DNA of 64,000 bases from Amblyornis subalaris (lineage: Eukaryota; Chordata; Aves; Passeriformes; Ptilonorhynchidae). Shown here piece by piece: positions 36,690-48,558 of this stretch. The first letter of the stretch is position 1. Each line of letters starts with the position of its first letter. Below the pieces are notes generated by a model. That model was given only the letters and a program-made list of their open reading frames with translations. It did no database searches and had not been told where the DNA came from. Both the position numbers and the translations under genes were made by a program. The stretch is from NCBI GenBank assembly GCA_018881555.1, contig JACAXG010000304.1, positions 238,885-302,884 on the forward strand, in the 5' to 3' direction.

Positions 36690-38150
36690 GGTTAAAATTA
36701 AAGGAGAATTTTGGAGCTCATCTGGTCCAACTTGCTTGAGCTGAGCAGGGGATTTGGACCAGACAGACCTAGAATTGGTCACCCAAGATCATGTCCAGAT
36801 GGCTTTTGAAGATCTCCAAGAAAGAAGACTCCATCCTGTCTCTGGGCAACCTGTGTCAGTGCTCAGCCACCCTCCCAGTAAAAATGAATATTGTAGTAAA
36901 AATTGTACCACAGAACCTCCTGTCTTTCAGTTTGTTCCCATTGCCTGTTGTCCTGTCATGGGGCACCAGCGGGGAGGGCATGGCTCCATCATCTTTTATC
37001 CTCTTTGGGTATATAAACACACTGATTAGATTTCCCCCAAGCCCTGTCTGCTCCGGGCTTCCCTCATAAGACAGAGGCTCGCAGAAGCGAGGGTTGGTCA
37101 AGCAAGACACCCCCTTGGTGAACCCATGCTGACTACTCCTTATCACCTTCTCTCCCTTCAAGTGCCTGGAAACCGTTCCCAGGATTAGCTGCTGCATTGC
37201 CTCTGCAGGGATCCAGGTGAGGCCGACTGCACTCACACCATTCTTGAAGGGAAGAGTGGCATTTGCTTTCCTCCAGTCCTCAGGCACTTCTTCTATCACC
37301 ATGTGTGTTCAAAGATCATCAGGAGAGGCCTTGCTTTGCTCAAGCCTTCCCTGATCTGGTCCTCTTCCAGCAACCGCATGTCTCTTTGGTTCCAGGTTTC
37401 CCCTCCTCTCTGAGACCCGGGCATCAGGAAGGCCAGTCTTGTGTTCAGTACCTCAGCCCTTCTTGTTGCCTTTCTGTCCATCATCAGATTCAGTTCTTAT
37501 TGGGCTTTGGCTTTGCTGACCTCATTCCTGCATGTTCAGACACTGTCACCATATTTCTGTCAGGTTAGGTGTCCTTGTTTTCCCCTGAATGCTTCCCGTT
37601 TTTTGTGACTTATTTTTGCCATGAGCATATTGTACATTCACACAGGGTTCCTGACATTTCTGCCTGGATATCTGCTCTTTGGGAGGGATTACTCTTGAGC
37701 TTGGACATGATGATCCTCGGGTATTGATGAGATTTCCTGGGCTTCTCTTCCCCCCAGGGTGTCACTCCATTTCAGTCTTTCAAACACATCTTTGAGAAGT
37801 CCGAAGTCTGCTCTGATGCAGATCAGGGTTGGGATTGTAGCTTTTGCACTGTTAGTTCTCTCCTCTCCTGGTTCTGAACTCCACCATGTCATGGTCCCTG
37901 CAGCCAAAGCTGCCTTCAGCCTTCACATTCCCAATGAAACGCTCCCTGGTTTTGGATATAAGATCCAGCACTGCACCTGTCCTGGTTGGTTGCTCTACAG
38001 ATGGGTCAGGAAGAGTACATTGATGTTCTTCATGAACCACCTGGATTGCTTATGTAGTGCTTTTGTTCTCTTTCTAGTACACATTAGGGCAGTTCAATTC
38101 CCTCAGAGCCTCACATTTGTGTGGCCTCATCCACTCATTCTTCCTAGTAA
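36690..38150 (-). mobile_element. CR1 LINE copy B, internally deleted, inverted partner of copy A
   Basis: Minus-strand CR1 with the same unusual structure as copy A: linker after the endonuclease (AVLDLISKTRERFIG, SFGCRDHDMVEFRT; 37860-37980), RT N-terminus, then a direct jump to the ORF2 C-terminus at the same junction. The sequence is nearly identical to copy A over about 36790-37690 and 37850-38010, but clearly diverged over about 37741-37850 and beyond 38010. It is slightly shorter at the 5' side than copy A. Confidence 0.9.
36856..37302 (-). pseudogene. CR1 ORF2 remnant (RT N-terminus fused to C-terminus), copy B
   Basis: 148-codon open frame, the counterpart of 8073-8522. It has EEVPEDWRKAN near its start, HGFTKGVSCL in the middle and DRTTGNGNKLK near its end, with the RT catalytic core deleted at the same place. 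It differs from copy A by R to Q before HGFTK, K to R in LKD.RF and a one-codon loss at NPR(T)FCEP. A working CR1 protein would be several times longer, so this is non-functional for retrotransposition. Confidence 0.85.
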
Positions 38151-41100
38151 TTTTTTTCAGCCTAACAGTGCAAGTGAAAGAGGATTCAAAGCTAAGAAGC
38201 TATTGTAAGATGTCTTGCCAGATCAGATAGCTTGAAATTTATAAGACTTACTCTGTGGGATGTCCAGCATGGTCTGTTTTTCATTCTTGACTATTGAACT
38301 AATGTGATTTAGCGAAGTGACTATTCATTTTAGAGACCTTTGTATTCAGAGATTGATAGCATTGTGATCGAAAAGTATCTTCCAAGAGCCAAATCTAAAT
38401 CTCTTAAAATACCAGATCACCTCAGCGGTGATGTTTGTCCTTGGATGCTGAGAAAGTGTTTTCTTGTAAGAATTAATATTTAAATATAACTGCCTTCACA
38501 GAGAAGGGAGACTGATATAATTTCTGGTGCTGCATGACTGCAGGTCCATTGTAGCTTCTGAATTTGTCAGTCATTCAACTTCTGATTGACTTACTTTGGT
38601 GGTGAAATGTCTAAATGGGCTTTTTCTGCTCTTCTATAATAGGAATTTTCTTGCTGGGGTCATATCTCATTTGTCAGAATCAATACTGTAAGATACAGGC
38701 CTCATTGTGGTGATCAGTCTGACTTAGAGAGTAAACACTGTGTAACCAATTTCATTCTTATCTTTCTATTGCAATAGTCCCAATTGAGGCCTTTATTTCA
38801 CAATATAGAAAGTTTTGTGATGCAGCATTTTCTAGATCCTGAAAAGCTACTCCGATGACATAGGAGTGGCAAGAGAAGGCAACTTAAAGACCAGTTCTAC
38901 CTAGATATGTCTCATTTGGCAATTTATTACGAATCCCAACAAAACTTGGACAGAAGTTTTTTTGTTTGTTTGTTTGTTTGTTTTTTGTATTGCCACCTCT
39001 AAAGTTTCTTATTCAGTGAGGTATTGGAAGCAAGAATACTAGGAAAAGGAACCTATTCAATATTAAAAATCACCATACCTAGGAATCTTCGTTTGGACCA
39101 AGTCCTGTAGTGCTAGGTAGTGCAGAAAACTGCAAATAAGAAGAGATTAACCCAAAGCATTAGATTAAACATAACCTATCAATAACTGTTCTCTTCTTGT
39201 TCTCTCTTGTCTGGTCAGACAGAGAATCACATAATGACTCAATTTCATTCATGTTGGAACAACTGAGGTCTTCAGTTACATTTGCATTTAATACTTACAA
39301 GCACAAAACTGGTGTTTAGTGAGGAAAAGAACAGCTCCCTCAAGGAATGCAGTAGTCTTTAAAACCATTGATAATTTGTGACAATGTCTTATGAAATTGT
39401 ATTCAACATAACTTTTCTGTAGCTAGAGATTGAAGTCATGATGAGTATTTTCTTGTTAATAACTTGGTAACAAAGGAGTGAGCCAGTACAGCACCTGTGG
39501 TCCCTGCTTCATGATATCTAAATATAACTTAGCCAAACTCTCAGGTACAGCATGGAAGCCAAGAGACAGGTCACGTTTTACACAGGAATTATGCAGTGTT
39601 TAGTCCATTGCAATGTGGAGGGAAACAGCTCAACAACTATGCTGTGTATTAAAGTTACAGTTGTAGCCTACAGGGAATTATTTACTGAGAGATATTGAAG
39701 AACTTTTCTCTTTTATAACAAAGTCTCTTTGAGACAATAGTTCTTGCCTAACCTTATATGTAATACAGTTACTGATATGGGGAGTTGCATTGCAAATATC
39801 TTGACATTTCCCCAATAGCCAGGTCACCTTAGTTGCTGAAAGTTTCAGTGGCCCCTCAAGGCCCATTTTATTAGTTATGAGACATTAATCACAGAAATGC
39901 ACAGGCAGCAGCTGACTGCCAGCATTGAATTTAGTGGGAAGTACCACAGTCCTTAAATGTCAACAATAATTTCAAAGCAAACCTAAAAGTTATTAGTTTC
40001 TTTAAAAATCACTGCGTGCCTTTTTTTTCACCCCTTATGAAAATAACCCCCAACATTCCAAAGGGGTGTTTGACCACTCTCCACACTTTCTCACTTCAAA
40101 AGATATGTCTGGCAGTGTGGTCTGCAAAGTCAGCAGTCCTGTCATGGCAGGCATCAATCAGGACATGTGGCGAAGTCAAAGATGGTGATCTTTCAGCCTT
40201 TCTTTGCAAAATTGGAATGTGCAGTAGACTTGGAGAAATATCTAAGTTCTCCCTACATCTGCGAATTTGCAATCACTTTTTATGGTGGGAAAGCTGCACC
40301 AGAAAAATTATGTGAGTAGAAGAAGAACTTTGCAGGGGAAAAAAAATGCTCTTTCTTTCAGTACAGACTATTGCAAGAGCAGTATTTCTGGAGTATGTCT
40401 ATTTCATTGCATGATAGAGCATATTTAGGTATATCAAAAGGTGTCTCCACATCTTTACTGGAGTGTTCCAAAGATATTTCAGAAGGAAACTGACTCTTCT
40501 AGTTTTTTTTTAGGATGCAAATTATTAGTTTCTCACTATGACTGTCTGCTCTGGAATTTTAGCCCTACTTGCAATCAAGTCCTTTTTCTTCCATGTTGCC
40601 CTGATGATGTCATCTGCCAGTCAGCATCATTGTGGTCAGAAAAAGAAAGTTCTGAATTGAAGGAACTGCTCAAATGGCAATGCTCTATCTGCTAAGTACT
40701 TAAAAGATGAGACATAAAGTTTTAATACCAAACTGTGTATTTGATTGGGTTTTTTATTCTATTTTCAGGAAATTTTGCTTCAAAAGAGAAGTTTCTTCAA
40801 GTTACCTTAAGGACAACGAACTGAATGATGTGACTGTAGTAGTAAAGATACATGAAATTCAGTGAAACTCAGGGGGAGCATTAGTTCTCTTTCCTCAACT
40901 TCTCTGTCTCTGTTTACAAACTTGAAGTAATACAGGGCTACAGCACAGCTCTAATAGTAAAGCTCCATCTGTGGGCTTGAAAAGCAATTAAGAGGAAAAT
41001 ATACGTGAATGTTGAAATTTTTTTCTGCATAGTTGTGTCTTATAATATTTAGAGACTACACTTTAAGCTTTTTATTATTTAAGACAGTATTTATATGAAA

Positions 41101-43898
41101 CCTGCACAGTGGAAACAAATCCTAAATATCTCCTGTGACAGGAATAGGTAGTTTGTTTCTTAATAAACAGATTAAAATTTTGCAATCTTATGACTGCTAG
41201 TGACGGCAGAACATGTTAATAATGCACACAGGGAATCATAATTTCATATACTGTACATCAATGAGTCTTTCAACAGGTGCAGACCAAAGGAAGAGCAGAC
41301 CAAAGCCAGACTAGAAGTATTTACTTTACTTTGCTGACTATTTGGACTGGATTTCAGCCACAAACCGTACGTCATCATCTTCTCCCTCTTACTGACCTCA
41401 TTGTTAAAATTAGTCCTCATAGCTGCTGGATCTAAACTCATTATTACATAATTTTAGCCAAGACTTATAAAGGGACTTTATGAAAGTGGTGTTTGCTAGA
41501 CTGGAATAAGGTTTCCAAAACCAGGTGAATTCATCCAGAAAGATTTTTGAATACGGACTCTATTCATGGAAAAAAATAACATTTGTCCTGGTTGGCTTGG
41601 ATGAATTGTACAGTTTGTCTGCGCAGTGTGGAGGAGGAATTCTGCAGTATGTGCTGTTTACAAAAAGTTCTGTGTGCTGTCAGGGAGTGGAGGCACACTC
41701 TGAAGAATTGCTCTGCCAAGAGTGTTAATCTCCATGCTGATCTCTGGTCTTTTTACTCTTGATTCACCATCTCCATGATTGGCCCTCTGTGGAGGCTGAA
41801 AAACGCCGGCTCAGAGCTTTTCCATGTTTTATGACAGCTTCTCCCTTCTGTGCCCCAGTCAACAATGAAGCAATTGAAAACATCATCTTCAATAAATGTA
41901 GCTTATACGTTTAGTCAGAAGATTTAGTGAAAAAATCCAGAGATTTCATCTCCTCCTGAGAATTTTTCAGTTATAATTGCAGAACTGATTGTATTTCAGC
42001 CCTTAGGACATTACAGGTTTTGCAAACAAAATGTGTAACTGTTGGTGGACCACTCAAAGCAAGGTAAATACAATCAATGCTGAATTGTTCTTATGTAATG
42101 AAAAGTAAAGCATGGGAATGAAGGATACAAGTACCAAAACTATGCAAAATTTTAATATCAGTCCAAAATGGGACAAACACTATTTTGAAACAGACTAAGG
42201 TAATTTAGGCTGGGAAACAATGTTGCAATGATGTAAGATCAAGCTCATTCATTGAAAGAGTTGATTGCATTATTCCAGAACTGGCTTAATTTTTTTGAGG
42301 ACTACATTGTGTCTAAGATGTGTGGTGTAAGAAATAAGTTTTCAAATGTCTTTGTGCCTCTTGGGACTCTGACCTGTGTGGTCATATCTCCTGCACAACA
42401 GGAAGAAAACCAAATGTAAGGGAAGACCCATCATGTAAATTTACAGGAAGATTTGGGATTCAGATGCAGGCTAATACAATGAATCAAAATCTAAAAGCAA
42501 ATAAATATTAGTCTTTCTTGAGACAACCCTCTATATTTAAGTACAGAATATTTAGTAATTAAACAAACAAACAAATAAAATCAACTGTATTTACTTGGTT
42601 TTCTGCCTTCTGTGCCTTTAGGATGCTCTCCATTCTTGTTTTTAAGATTCAATTTAAAAACAGCAGTTTAACAGACAATCTTTGCAAATGTTAGAAAATT
42701 CAAAATCTTGTAACTTTGTGATTCTTTCAGGAGTCTTCAAGTCTTATTCTTCTATCCCTCTCATACATAAATATGCACACGTCCTTATATAAAAAGATTT
42801 TGTTAGAGATCACGATCTCTGACACTTCTGAGATTCTTTACAAGGGCTACAACAAAGTGCAGAACTGATGGCAGTGAGATAAAGTGAATGGAAATGTAAA
42901 GAGTATGTGGCATAACGCTTTCAGGGTCTTTTTGGTGAAAAACAATCTAAATCTCAGAATTCAAAGTCAGCTCTAATTTTGATAATACTGTACCCAGAAA
43001 GGACGAAGCTTGTAACAATGGCAACTACACATAAAACTGTGAAATCTGAAAGCCATAAATGTAAAACTTCTTTTCATGAGTGGTCAATTGCAATCTTTCA
43101 TTTCCATATTCAAGGTTTTTGTTATTGCTGTTTCTGGCCACTTTTTAGCTAAAGGATAACTGTAAAAGTCTTAAGCTCTCGAAGTGCTTATCCTTTTAAA
43201 CTGCTTATTTGTGTATTGATACAAAAGTTTAAAATAAGAAATATGGGAGAAATAACAATTGCTTTAGATTACACGTTTCAAAGTAATAGATCAGAGGGTA
43301 TTTTTTCTGTGTAACGCATGAAAACATACTTTTTACTTGACCAGTTTAAGAGTGCTGATAGCATATGCATGGTGTGAAACAATATGATTCTCTGGAAGAA
43401 TATCCCTACGTATTTTAGAGTGAGTAAATAGCTACCAAACCATTATCTAACTTGATTAAAAGCCAGTCTTCTAAAAAGAATATTAACTGTCACTACCTCT
43501 GCATGAAGAATGCATGATATATTCTTCTCAATGATAAACTCTGAGACCAACATCTGCAACAGTGTGTTTTTCAGGCTATCCTTTCCAAAATCAGCTTTAT
43601 GGCCTAGGATTTTACTTCTCACTTTTCTAAAAATGATTGTAATACTGATCATAAAATAAAAAAGGTGGCAGTGTGGTGCAGAAAAAGAAGAATGTTATTT
43701 TCTTAAATGCATGTGGAGTAATTCACATATAGCTATGCTGTAACTGTAAAGATAAAGTGTTTTTCATCTTTTCTCCCATCCATTCATGTTCTATTTCATG
43801 TGAAACATAAAAACTCAAATATTTTCAAAGGAATTGTTTGCTAAAATATATAGTGCAAGGTTATATGCAGATTTATCATGCAAAATGACACTTAAAAA
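38151..43898. other. No recognised gene or dispersed repeat
   Basis: AT-rich unique-looking sequence with a (TTTG)n run at 38957-38988 and a short AAAC run at 42559-42577. ORFs are at most 99 codons and have no recognisable domains. Confidence 0.5.
38957..38988. repeat. (TTTG)n microsatellite
   Basis: About five GTTT units within a T-rich run, directly visible. Confidence 0.85.
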
Positions 43899-44515
43899 CT
43901 GTCAGGAGACCAAGTGAGACTGCAAACATGGTTAACTGTGAAAACAAGCAACTTTATTACAACAACTAAGTCAATACCAGCATTTGCATGTGTTCAGAGA
44001 GGGGCTTGGGCAAGACAGAGCGGGCTTTGGCAGTGAGGCTGGCTGTCTTTGGATCAGCAGGCATTGCCCCAGAAGGGACGGGTTGCAGCCCACTGCAGCC
44101 TGCACCAGAGCAGGTCCATCCTGCTGCTCAAGCCGTTTTGCCCTTAAGAACTGCAAAGCTCCTGCAGCAGGTTAAAGAATTGCAGCAGCTTCTCGTGTGG
44201 AAATGGACAGGGTTAGGCTGGTCTTGGACTCGCGTCTGCACAGGGGTCAAGGTGTAGGCTGGTACTGGCGCTGTAGTAGCTGATGCTGCTGGGCTCAGGA
44301 TCTGGTTGTAGAAGTACTGAGTGGAGGTGGAGATTCCAGGCAGTTTGGCTCTGGCACAGCCTTTTCTCCAGCTGGTTGTGTCAACTTGGCAAAAGAAGTC
44401 AGCATATTTATCTTTGCCGACGAGAGGTCCCCTACTGCCACCCTGCAGCGGAGCAGAGAGGATTAAGGTGCTGTTGGATAGTTGCTTAACTACAAACATT
44501 TTTAATGGCAAATAA
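43899..44515 (-). mobile_element. Candidate LTR or other retro-derived block with a 127-codon ORF
   Basis: This block is visibly richer in GC than the surrounding DNA. On the minus strand it reads: a 127-codon ORF (44511 to 44128), the TATA-like tataaatatgc-type segment near 44405 and an AATAAA near 43951-43956. The last is followed by about 50 bp that would end at ...tcctgaca if the TG at 43899 is the left LTR boundary. That layout fits a minus-strand LTR with polyadenylation signal and U5. The ORF product is Ser/Thr- and Cys-rich with no domain I recognise, and on the other strand several 63-89 codon frames overlap, so coding is doubtful. No target duplication was found. A retrocopy or an lncRNA end is an alternative. 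Confidence 0.35.
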
Positions 44516-46330
44516 GCTAGCTAATAGCTATTTGCTATTGCTACCATTTATTTACTATCTCATAAGGACTAGATGTTGGCATTTCATGAGGGAGAAGTTG
44601 CCTGTCTGTATTTTAACACTACTGCGTGTTGTAATGACTGGCTTAAACTTCTGTTATGTTACGTGTTTTAAGGCTTAACTCCAGACAAACAAAGGAACCC
44701 AGCACACCACTGGTGGTTGAGGTGACTCAGCAGCCTTGTGAGACACCTGAGCCCCAGTCCCAGAAAAGTGTCAGCCCCTCTACCCAAGGCTGGCACCTGA
44801 AAGTCACTCCATCACCTCTCAGTATGAGGTGTGCTACCAACCACTGTACAGGTATGGAATGCAGGTAGAATTTCAGAATTATGAAAAACTTTTTCGAGTT
44901 GTTTAGAGCAGAACTTTAGGGAAGGACCACAGGCAGGAAATGGAAGAATCAAGGAGGTTTGGGGAGGAGCAAGTGTGGAAAATTAGAGGGCTAAGGGCCT
45001 GAGTGTTGGTTGTATGCAGAGAGGTGTGTGTGTCTAGCCACAATCTGTGCCTCATCATTAAACTGCCTTAGCCTCCCATTAAACTCCATTTCTGACTATT
45101 TTCCTGGGTAAGAGAAACTAATCTTTTCTGCATATGAGGTGTAAGTGCCAATCACTGGGTTTGGTCCCTGGGACAGAGGGGGACTGTGTGCATAAGGTAA
45201 CCGCAACCAAGAAGGCTGGATCACGCTGTGCATGACGTGTGGTTATTGATATTAAAATCAGGGTGTAATCACTAGCATAAGCCAAGCCAGATTTGACAGG
45301 GAGCAGGATAAACAGCTTGGGAAGCCACATAGACAGCAAAGCTTTATAAGCTGGCTACTAAAAGAAACAGGGGGCCCAAGTCAGATACTGAGGACACTGT
45401 GCGGTCTGATAGTTGGCTGAGAAACACATTTGCATGTGTGTTTCATCATGCACGAGGCAACTGGAGACTGGAGGATCTGTGAGGGTGGTGGATACCAGGT
45501 ACACTGGGTATCTAAGGTCAGCTACTGGAGGGATCATCAGCACATGTGTCTTTGTGTGTGCATTTCCACGTGTGTACAAGGGAGTTGTGTAACAGCAGCA
45601 GAAATGAGACTGAAGCCCTGGGGTGTTCACATGCCCAAATGCCAGCAGCTGGGAGACCAGGGATTCAGGAGCAGCCACTGGCTAGACTGAGAGTCTCAAG
45701 CCGGGTACTGGAAGGATCCATACTGTGTATCTGTCTGTACACATGTTTTCTGGTAGTGGGCCTTCATCCTGGCCAGCCAGAGAGGAGAACAGGATAGAGC
45801 TGTTCATATTAGTTTTGTTTGTTTCAGCACTGATTGCATCTGTATGTGCTGATCTTTTGGATGGCTGTGTATAAACTTATATATGTGTTGTGCAGGTATG
45901 CTTGGGGGTGTATGCCTACAGCAAAAAAGGGGGCATGGAGCTGCAGTAACCCTTCTACCACCAATCAGACCACCTAATTCCTTCTACTTCCCAGCACCTA
46001 CTACAATAGCATATCCCCAGACAGAGTTGTTTGGGTCATGTTAGACTGCAACTCCCATGTTTGGTGGTAACAATCAGCTAAACAGATCTTGAAATATCTG
46101 TGATATAGCTCATTTTATTTATCTATACAGACAGTATACTTTTTTCACATTCATTCCTTTTCAATCCCCCTCTCTCCACTAAATTTTCAGCTTGTTTCTT
46201 CCATTAAGAGTGAACATAAAATACAAAAAATGATAAGAGAAATATTTAACTTCATTGTTGATATACACACCTTAAAAAGAAGGTATTTTCACTACAGAGC
46301 TATGAAATTCAGTCCAGAAAATAAAGGAAA
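44516..46330. other. GC-richer block of unknown nature with degenerate tandem units
   Basis: The texture differs from the AT-rich surroundings, especially from 44640 to 46080. A 70-codon ORF (44656-44868) is Pro/Ser/Thr-rich. Overlapping frames on both strands at 45358-45797 reflect the TG-rich degenerate repeat listed separately. I suspect an old dispersed avian repeat but cannot name it. Confidence 0.35.
45370..45765. repeat. Degenerate TG-rich tandem units (minisatellite-like)
   Basis: Three alignable stretches start near 45375, 45460 and 45645. Each has a 'ggaga/agata + ctgagg' head, a 'ggtactggaaggatcc / gctactggagggatca' centre (units 2 and 3) and a tail of alternating TG/CATGTGT. The units are poorly conserved and uneven in length. 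Confidence 0.4.
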
Positions 46331-46395
46331 ACAAACCACAACCCCAAACAAAACAAAAATAAACAAACAAACTAAAACCAAAACCAAAACCAAAG
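46331..46395. repeat. A-rich (AAAC/AAACC)n low-complexity run
   Basis: G-free run of AAACA and AAAACC units, directly visible. Confidence 0.85.
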
Positions 46396-48238
46396 GTCTT
46401 GGAAAGACTTGTTTTTCATTGGAGTTGATTCGTTACAGACATTGGGGCAATTAATAACTTTAGCACCTCAGGGCCTCATCTCCTCTTCCCACTACTGATT
46501 GCTATAAAATTATACAGCTCAGCATACAATGGGTTTGTCTGCAGAAGAAGAGCATATAAAGATAGGTTTTTTTTCTTTGTTTTGGATTTGTTTTCTTTTT
46601 AAGATTCTATAATATCATTCTGTTTGGGAAATATGAATACAAAAATACAATACCATGCACTTATTCTGTACCTATTCGGAAAATTGCAGCATAGAGATGC
46701 TTTTCTATCAGAGCCATTCATATGAGCAATGAAAGTAGTCATAAAACAGAAAAATATTATTTAGCCATGGAAATGGAAAGCTGTATGCTTCTTGAAAGAA
46801 AGACAGACTAGGCTTGCATAGTTCATAAGGAAACATTTTTCCTTTCCTAGAAAGCAGTGTTGGATATGCATTGTAAAGTCAAATGAGAATGTTTTATTGA
46901 AAATACATTATTTTCATGTTTTAATATTAATTATTCTCTTTTGGGGTTTGTTGCATAAAATACTATGTGTCAGAATGTATAATCTAAACAACTAATTGCG
47001 GGAGAATCCAACAATGTTTATACATGTCAGTATCCCAGATAGGTGAACTGTCTTTAGTAAGTCAGCACCTATGCAGACACAGTGACTTGGGGAACACGAA
47101 TAGTTCTAAATAGTACAAAAGTAAATATAACCATATGAAGAAAGCAAAAGGGTCTGTCTGTCTGAAAAAGTCTGGTTGAGTTTTAAGAGGAATGAGTCTA
47201 TGAAGACAGTAAATTTAAATCAACTATTTATAATGTCCTTCTCAGACACTTCTCTCTACTGACACTATGAAAGCTATCTCCCTGTCTCAAAAGATAGCTC
47301 AATGATTCCTAAGGCATCATGTTGGTCTCTCATTTGACATTGAGATCGTATATGCCAGGAGCAACTCACCTTAAGGGAAACTGTAGTTGGGAACTCATCA
47401 GTTCTGTGTAGGCTTTCTTTGTCTATTGATGGGTCAACTTAATTTTAACTTGAAGAACATCATCTAGAGTTTGTACTAAAAAGGTCTCAACGTAAAATGG
47501 TTTTCTTGCCCATCACTAGGAATCCTGGATAAGACTGAAAAGTCATGCAAGTATTTGATCATAAATTTCTTTCCTGTAAATACCTCTATTTGAATCTAAT
47601 GATTTAGTGATTTTTTCCCTGAATCCAGGATTGGGATATCACGGTTTTCAATATAAATATATTGGCTCATTGCCATTTCTTTTCCAGTGTTTGTGCCCCT
47701 GCCAGTGAAGTCTCAGTGTTGTCATTGACTACAAGTGTGTGTTTATTACTTATGCATCTGCAGGGAGGAAATAACCATTTCATATTGTCAACATTTTTTT
47801 TCTAACTGAATTGGCAATGTATAGTGTTCACTATATCTAAATACATCTTCTGATGAGCAATCAAAGTGCTAAAGATTGTTCGCTCCAGTTTTGAGAGAAG
47901 TAAGCAAGATTATTAAAGAGAGCCCTTAATGTCCATGTAAATGTAAAGAAATATATCAGTGTTAAGATATTTCTTAATCAAAAAGATATTTTAAAGAAGT
48001 ATTACAATGGGAATAATGATCACATTGTCATCAACTAGGAAAGAATCTGGGAACTACTGTAGTGTTAGGGAAGGTATAGCAGGCTTGAGGCAATGAAGAC
48101 TTACCTTCAGCGGCTCACCTTTAGTTATCCATTTATTAAAATGTAGTTTAATCATTGCCATCGGACATATGATAATTCCAAATTTGCAGTACTGGCTAAA
48201 AATCTAAAATGTTTCTGTGAATCCCAAGCCACTATTAG
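46396..48238. other. No recognised feature
   Basis: AT-rich unique-looking sequence; nothing recognised. Confidence 0.5.
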
Positions 48239-48244
48239 AACTGA
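48239..48244. repeat. Target-site duplication, left copy (AACTGA)
   Basis: Identical to 48553-48558 and immediately abuts the TG of the solo LTR. Confidence 0.85.
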
Positions 48245-48552
48245 TGTCGCACTTGGACATGAAAAGAACCACACGGACTCAGCTCTGTCTAGAAGGAGCA
48301 AGAAAAGGGGCCAGCCAACCCCGAGCTAGTTTATTTATATGTTCTTAGAAACCACCGTGGATTGGAGGGTGAGGTTGCCACCTCTCAATCCCACTGGTCA
48401 AAGGAAAAACTCTTCAAACGTCTCTGCCTAGCAGGATGGAATGTAAACAATAAGAGACGGTTAACAAAACATGGCTATTCTTTACAGAAAACGCATGGGA
48501 ACTCTGCTACAGAAGTGAAAAGCATGGAAGAACTGCAAAACTCAGAGCGTCA
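48245..48552 (-). mobile_element. Solo LTR, 308 bp, 6-bp target duplication (ERVK-like)
   Basis: Begins TG at 48245 and ends CA at 48552 on the plus strand, so it is TG...CA on both strands, and is flanked by perfect AACTGA copies. Sense orientation is minus, shown by a TATAAATAAA-type box (minus; plus positions 48330-48339) about 85 bp before the minus-strand 3' end, followed by the pyrimidine-rich R-U5. A 6-bp duplication is typical of class II (beta-like, ERVK) integrations. The absence of any internal sequence with intact duplications indicates LTR-LTR recombination that removed the provirus interior. An 84-codon plus ORF (48362-48616) overlaps it and is incidental. Confidence 0.9.
48330..48339 (-). 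promoter_or_regulatory. TATA/AATAAA-type box of the solo LTR
   Basis: On the minus strand it reads TATAAATAAA, which could serve as TATA box, polyadenylation signal, or both as in some compact LTRs. Confidence 0.55.
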
Positions 48553-48558
48553 AACTGA
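48553..48558. repeat. Target-site duplication, right copy (AACTGA)
   Basis: Perfect match to 48239-48244. Confidence 0.85.
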
